From Deltaproteobacteria bacterium (GTDB lineage: Bacteria > Desulfobacterota > DSM-4660 > Desulfatiglandales > HGW-15), in contig JAGVAP010000082.1 in NCBI GenBank assembly GCA_020060215.1, positions 155,683 to 219,682 of the forward strand: a DNA stretch of 64,000 nt, given 5' to 3'. The notes under the pieces are model-generated. The model worked only from the letters and a program-made list of their open reading frames with translations. It ran no database searches and was not told the DNA's origin. Shown one piece after another: positions 60,880-64,000 of the stretch. The position numbers and the translations under genes were made by a program. Positions within the stretch are counted from its first letter, which is position 1; each line of letters starts with the position of its first letter.

Positions 60880-61899
60880 ATGGCGCTGTTCGGAAACAAA
60901 ACGCGGCTGGTCCTGGGCTGCCTCATCGGGGCGGTCTTTCTGTACCTCGCCTTCCGCGGCGTGGATTTCAGACAGATGGGAGAGGCCTTCGGCCGGGCCA
61001 ACTACTGGCAGCTCCTCTCCGTGCTGGTGGTGATGTTCGTCAGCCATTATCTCCGGGTGCTGCGCTGGAGGATCCTGCTCGATCCGATCGTACGCCTGGA
61101 CATCGGAAGTCTCTTCTCCTCTCTCATCATCGGGTATATGGCCAACGTGGTCACCCCCGCACACCTCGGTGAGCTGCTCCGCGCCTACGTCCTCGGGAAG
61201 AAGCGCGGCGTATCGGCGTCCTCGGCGCTTGCAACCATCGTGGTGGAGCGGATCCTGGACGTCTTCGCGCTCCTGGCCATCATGGTCCTGGCGATCGTGG
61301 TCTACCCTTTTCCGGCGTGGGTGAAGAGCGCCGGATACATCATGCTGATCGGCGCCGTGGGCCCGTTCCTGTTCCTGATCCTCCTCAAGACGAGCTACCG
61401 AAAAGTTCGGGGGCTGGTCGACGTGCTGATCAGGCCTTTCCCCGCCCACCTCCGGGAGAAGATGTGGGACCTGCTCGAACGTTTTGTCGACGGGATCGTT
61501 CCCCTCAAATCTGCAGGGGATTACGCGACGGTCGCCGTCCTGTCCGGACTCATCTGGGCCTGTTACGGTCTGATCTTTCACTTCAGCCTGCTGGCCTTCG
61601 ATTTCTACCCCCTCTACGGGTTGCCCTGGCTGACCTCCCTGATCCTGCTGGTCATCACGACCATCGGGGTGGTGGTTCCCTCTTCACCGGGTTATGTAGG
61701 CACCTACCACTACCTCTGCCAGGTTTCCCTGGCCCTCTTCGGGGTACCGGCCGGCCCCGCCCTGTCGTTTGCGACCGCCGTTCACGCAGTCAGTTTTTTC
61801 CCTGTCCTGGTTGCGGGGCTCATCCTCTCATACCATGAGGGGCTCGGGTTCCCGGGCTCTGCAAGGACGCTCCGGTCGCTGCCTTCAGACCGGCGATAG
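60880..61899 (+). CDS. lysylphosphatidylglycerol synthase TM-region (UPF0104/MprF-flippase-like) protein
   Basis: 339 aa from ATG 60880 with GGGGAG upstream. About eight membrane helices. Family markers: SHYLRVLRWRILLDP, IIGYMANVVTPAHLGELLRAYVLGKKRGVSASSALATIVVERILDVFALL (split) and VVVPSSPGYVGTYHYL. This is the membrane half of MprF without the synthase domain; homologues include AglD and are thought to move lipids or glycolipids. Substrate unknown. Divergent from the small unknown gene. Confidence 0.87.
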   Translation: MALFGNKTRLVLGCLIGAVFLYLAFRGVDFRQMGEAFGRANYWQLLSVLVVMFVSHYLRVLRWRILLDPIVRLDIGSLFSSLIIGYMANVVTPAHLGELLRAYVLGKKRGVSASSALATIVVERILDVFALLAIMVLAIVVYPFPAWVKSAGYIMLIGAVGPFLFLILLKTSYRKVRGLVDVLIRPFPAHLREKMWDLLERFVDGIVPLKSAGDYATVAVLSGLIWACYGLIFHFSLLAFDFYPLYGLPWLTSLILLVITTIGVVVPSSPGYVGTYHYLCQVSLALFGVPAGPALSFATAVHAVSFFPVLVAGLILSYHEGLGFPGSARTLRSLPSDRR

Positions 61900-62109
61900 G
61901 TCGAGGTGTCAGAACTCCAGCCCGACCGCCGGCCAAGGCCAGTTTGATCGAACGGGAAGCTTGACAGGGTGTCCGGTGTCAGGTTCCGGGTGTCGGCCCC
62001 CGGTAGTGTCCATCCCTTTCCTGACAACACCTGAACAGTGAAACCTGAAACCTCTCGGCCCGTCCTGAGCGTTAACCCTGAATCCTGCATCCCGGGATCC
62101 TGCATGCTG

Positions 62110-64000
62110 CTAACGATAGACGATCTTCTCGAGCATCTCGCCGGGGTCGGTCGTGGGTGCGCTGCAGGCGTTTGCGCTGCAGACATAGGCGGTCGTCTTT
62201 CCTCCCAGGGCGTTGTGGCTTTCCACGAACTCCGCCACCCGGTCGATCTCCGGATGCAGCTCACTGGATGATTTGAAGATGGTTACCTGGTTGGGCAGGT
62301 AGCTGCCCCTCAACGCATGTACCATCGCGTTGGTGTCCGGAGCACCGGGCGCGCCGACGATGACCACCTCAAAGGTCGGCCCGATGCCGAAATCGATTGC
62401 GGAGAGCAGCTGCGTAAACCCCGAGGGATACTGCCTCACCACGCCCGAACTGCCCGAGGCGAGGGCCGCCGCCTTCTCCTCGAGCGCGGTGCGTCCCGTG
62501 AGACGGGCGAGGCGGAGAAGGTTGTACATGGCAATCGAATTCCCCGAAGGGGTCGCGCTGTCGTAGTACTCTTTCTTGCGTATGATCAGGGTCTCGCCGT
62601 CTTCCGGGGTGAAGAAGAAGCCCGCCCCCTCGTGATCCCAGAAGCGGCGCAGCATATCTTCGTTCAGGTCCAGCGCCGTTTTCAGAAAGGACGGATCGAA
62701 GGTGGCCTCGTAGAGCTCGATCAGCCCCCAGACCAAAAAGGCGTAATCGTCGAGGTGGGCCTGGATGGACGCTTCCCCTTCTCTGTAACGGTGCAGGAGG
62801 CGCCCGTCTTCCTGCCGAAGCCGCTGCAGGATGAAGCGAACCCCATCTTCGGCTGCTTTTCTGTAGTACTCGTCCCCGAGGACCTGAGCCCCCCTGGCCA
62901 GGGCGGCGATGATCAGGCCGTTCCAGTCGGTGAGGATCTTGTCGTCCTTGTAAGGGTGTACCCTGCCTTCCCTCGCCTCGAAGAGCTTCACCCGCACCGC
63001 TTCGATCTCCCTGTCCAGGTCAGAAGGCGGAAGGTCGAGCCCGGAGCCGATCTCCGAGCGAGAACGGGCGGTGTAGAGGATGTTGGTTTCCTGCTTCCTG
63101 CCGGAGGCCTCTTCCTGGAAATTGCCCTCCTTCCGGACCTGGAAGACCCTTATCGCCAGTTCCGCTTCCCCGGGCTCCAGGACGTCCCTGATCTCTTCTT
63201 CCTTCCACACATAGAATTTCCCCTCTTCACCTTCGCTGTCCGCATCCTCCGCTGAATAGAATCCCCCTTCGGGGTCTCTGAGGTCCCGCAGCACGTACTC
63301 GAAGATCTCCCTGGCCGTCCTCTCATACATCCTCTTCCCCGTGGCCTGGTACACCTCCAGGTAGGCGAGCGCCAGCATGGCCTGATCATAGAGCATCTTT
63401 TCAAAGTGGGGGATCAGCCACTCTCTATCCGTGGAATACCGGTGGACCCCGAATCCGACATGATCGTAGATCCCTCCCCGCCGGATCTCCTGGAGGGTCT
63501 TCTCCACCATCCTGAGCGCATCCTCCTTCCCCGTCCGTTTCCAGTAGCGAAGCAGGAACAGGAAGTTATGGGGACTGGGAAACTTGGGCGCCGTGCCGAA
63601 CCCGCCGTAGGTCCGGTCGTACCTCTCTGCAAGATCGGTGTAGGCCTGGTCGATGATGGACATGTCCAGAGCCCCTCCGGGCAGGTCCTTTTCCAGCGCC
63701 TTGAGGGAAGCGGCAATACTCTCCGCCGAATCGATCACGTCCTTGCGGCGGTTTTTCCAGACCTCGCCGATGCGCGGGACCAGCTCAAGCATCCCCGGCT
63801 GCCCGAAGCGGGTCTCTTTGGGGATATAGGTGGCGGCGAAGAACGGGCGTTTATCGGGGGTCAGGACGAGAGTGAGCGGCCATCCCCCTCTCCCCGTAAG
63901 CAACTGGCAGACCGACATGTAGACGTGGTCGAGATCCGGCCGCTCCTCCCGGTCCACCTTGACGGAGACAAACACCTGGTTCATGACGGCCGCCACTTCA
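62110..64000 (-). CDS. DUF255 thioredoxin-domain protein (YyaL/SPATA20-like), N-terminus cut by window
   Basis: At least 629 codons, open to the right edge. The preserved part begins EVAAVMNQVFVSVKVDREERPDLDHVYM (thioredoxin-like domain without its first strand; the usual WCHVMERESF lies outside the window). It is followed by GGWPLTLVLTPDKRPFFAATYIP. A long alpha/alpha barrel follows (KFPSPHNFLFLLRYW, HVGFGVHRYSTDREWLIPHFEKMLYDQA, DDKILTDWNGLIIAALARG, LDDYAFLVWGLIELYEATFD). Function not established; the barrel resembles cellobiose epimerase-like folds. The C-terminal CSANACSAP holds two cysteines. Confidence 0.9.
   Translation of the reverse strand, partial: EVAAVMNQVFVSVKVDREERPDLDHVYMSVCQLLTGRGGWPLTLVLTPDKRPFFAATYIPKETRFGQPGMLELVPRIGEVWKNRRKDVIDSAESIAASLKALEKDLPGGALDMSIIDQAYTDLAERYDRTYGGFGTAPKFPSPHNFLFLLRYWKRTGKEDALRMVEKTLQEIRRGGIYDHVGFGVHRYSTDREWLIPHFEKMLYDQAMLALAYLEVYQATGKRMYERTAREIFEYVLRDLRDPEGGFYSAEDADSEGEEGKFYVWKEEEIRDVLEPGEAELAIRVFQVRKEGNFQEEASGRKQETNILYTARSRSEIGSGLDLPPSDLDREIEAVRVKLFEAREGRVHPYKDDKILTDWNGLIIAALARGAQVLGDEYYRKAAEDGVRFILQRLRQEDGRLLHRYREGEASIQAHLDDYAFLVWGLIELYEATFDPSFLKTALDLNEDMLRRFWDHEGAGFFFTPEDGETLIIRKKEYYDSATPSGNSIAMYNLLRLARLTGRTALEEKAAALASGSSGVVRQYPSGFTQLLSAIDFGIGPTFEVVIVGAPGAPDTNAMVHALRGSYLPNQVTIFKSSSELHPEIDRVAEFVESHNALGGKTTAYVCSANACSAPTTDPGEMLEKIVYR

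Noticed and set aside
1..64000. tRNA or rRNA genes, CRISPR arrays, prophage
   Set aside because: No cloverleaf-like segment with a GGTTCRANNCC arm, no rRNA-like sequence, no repeat-spacer array and no phage structural gene was seen.

Overview
The window is a GC-rich, densely coded bacterial chromosome segment with genes on both strands. The content fits a Gram-negative anaerobe of the deltaproteobacterial / Desulfobacterota type. Supporting features are a complete Psp envelope-stress module under a sigma-54 promoter, a siroheme/4Fe-4S protein with a PCP_red head, a rubrerythrin-like ferritin protein, and several families of intergenic palindromes of a kind common in that group. The taxonomic call is inference. 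No rRNA, tRNA, CRISPR array or prophage was found.

Layout. 1-2868: class III aminotransferase (cut by the window edge) and an ALDH7-type dehydrogenase. 2939-8417: DUF72 protein, a frameshifted permease relic, a chromate transporter, a RAYT transposase between inverted repeats, a PPC/DUF296 protein and an MFS permease. 8761-14904: rlmN, a GNAT acetyltransferase, then a minus-strand run cheX - DUF58 - DUF4129 - moxR. 15148-24014: B12/radical-SAM protein, two overlapping membrane proteins, DUF192 protein, a heterodimeric ABC exporter pair, a small membrane protein and an isochorismatase-fold hydrolase. 24145-30802: lon, a DUF374 acyltransferase with a sterol-desaturase-like protein, a Y-family polymerase homologue lacking its catalytic acids, and a CorA-like transporter.

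30939-47342 is the centre of the window. It is a supra-operon with every gene from DAHP to chorismate and on to prephenate-derived products and tryptophan: aroF-aroB-pheA-aroD-aroE-aroA-aroK-aroC-tyrA followed by trpE-G-D-C-F-B-A. Each half has its own near-consensus promoter, a leader peptide and an attenuator-type terminator. The aro leader peptide carries eight consecutive aromatic residues (FWYFYFYY, all three aromatic amino acids). The trp leader peptide carries WRWW. Three 13-bp tandem repeats abut the trp -35 box. trpE has an apparent one-base deletion. aroE is bracketed by two copies of a double-hairpin repeat, and a GNAT-gene relic lies just upstream of aroA.

47473-64000: MFS permease, giant AsmA-like protein, an alpha/beta hydrolase with a Cys nucleophile, pspABC with divergent pspF, serB with ACT domains, a kinase-like/BON protein with a degenerate P-loop, ferritin-like protein, siroheme protein, Smr protein, a small unknown protein, an LPG-synthase-like membrane protein and a DUF255 protein cut by the right edge.

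Dispersed palindromes recur between genes and repeatedly form the 3' ends and stop codons of the adjacent genes.
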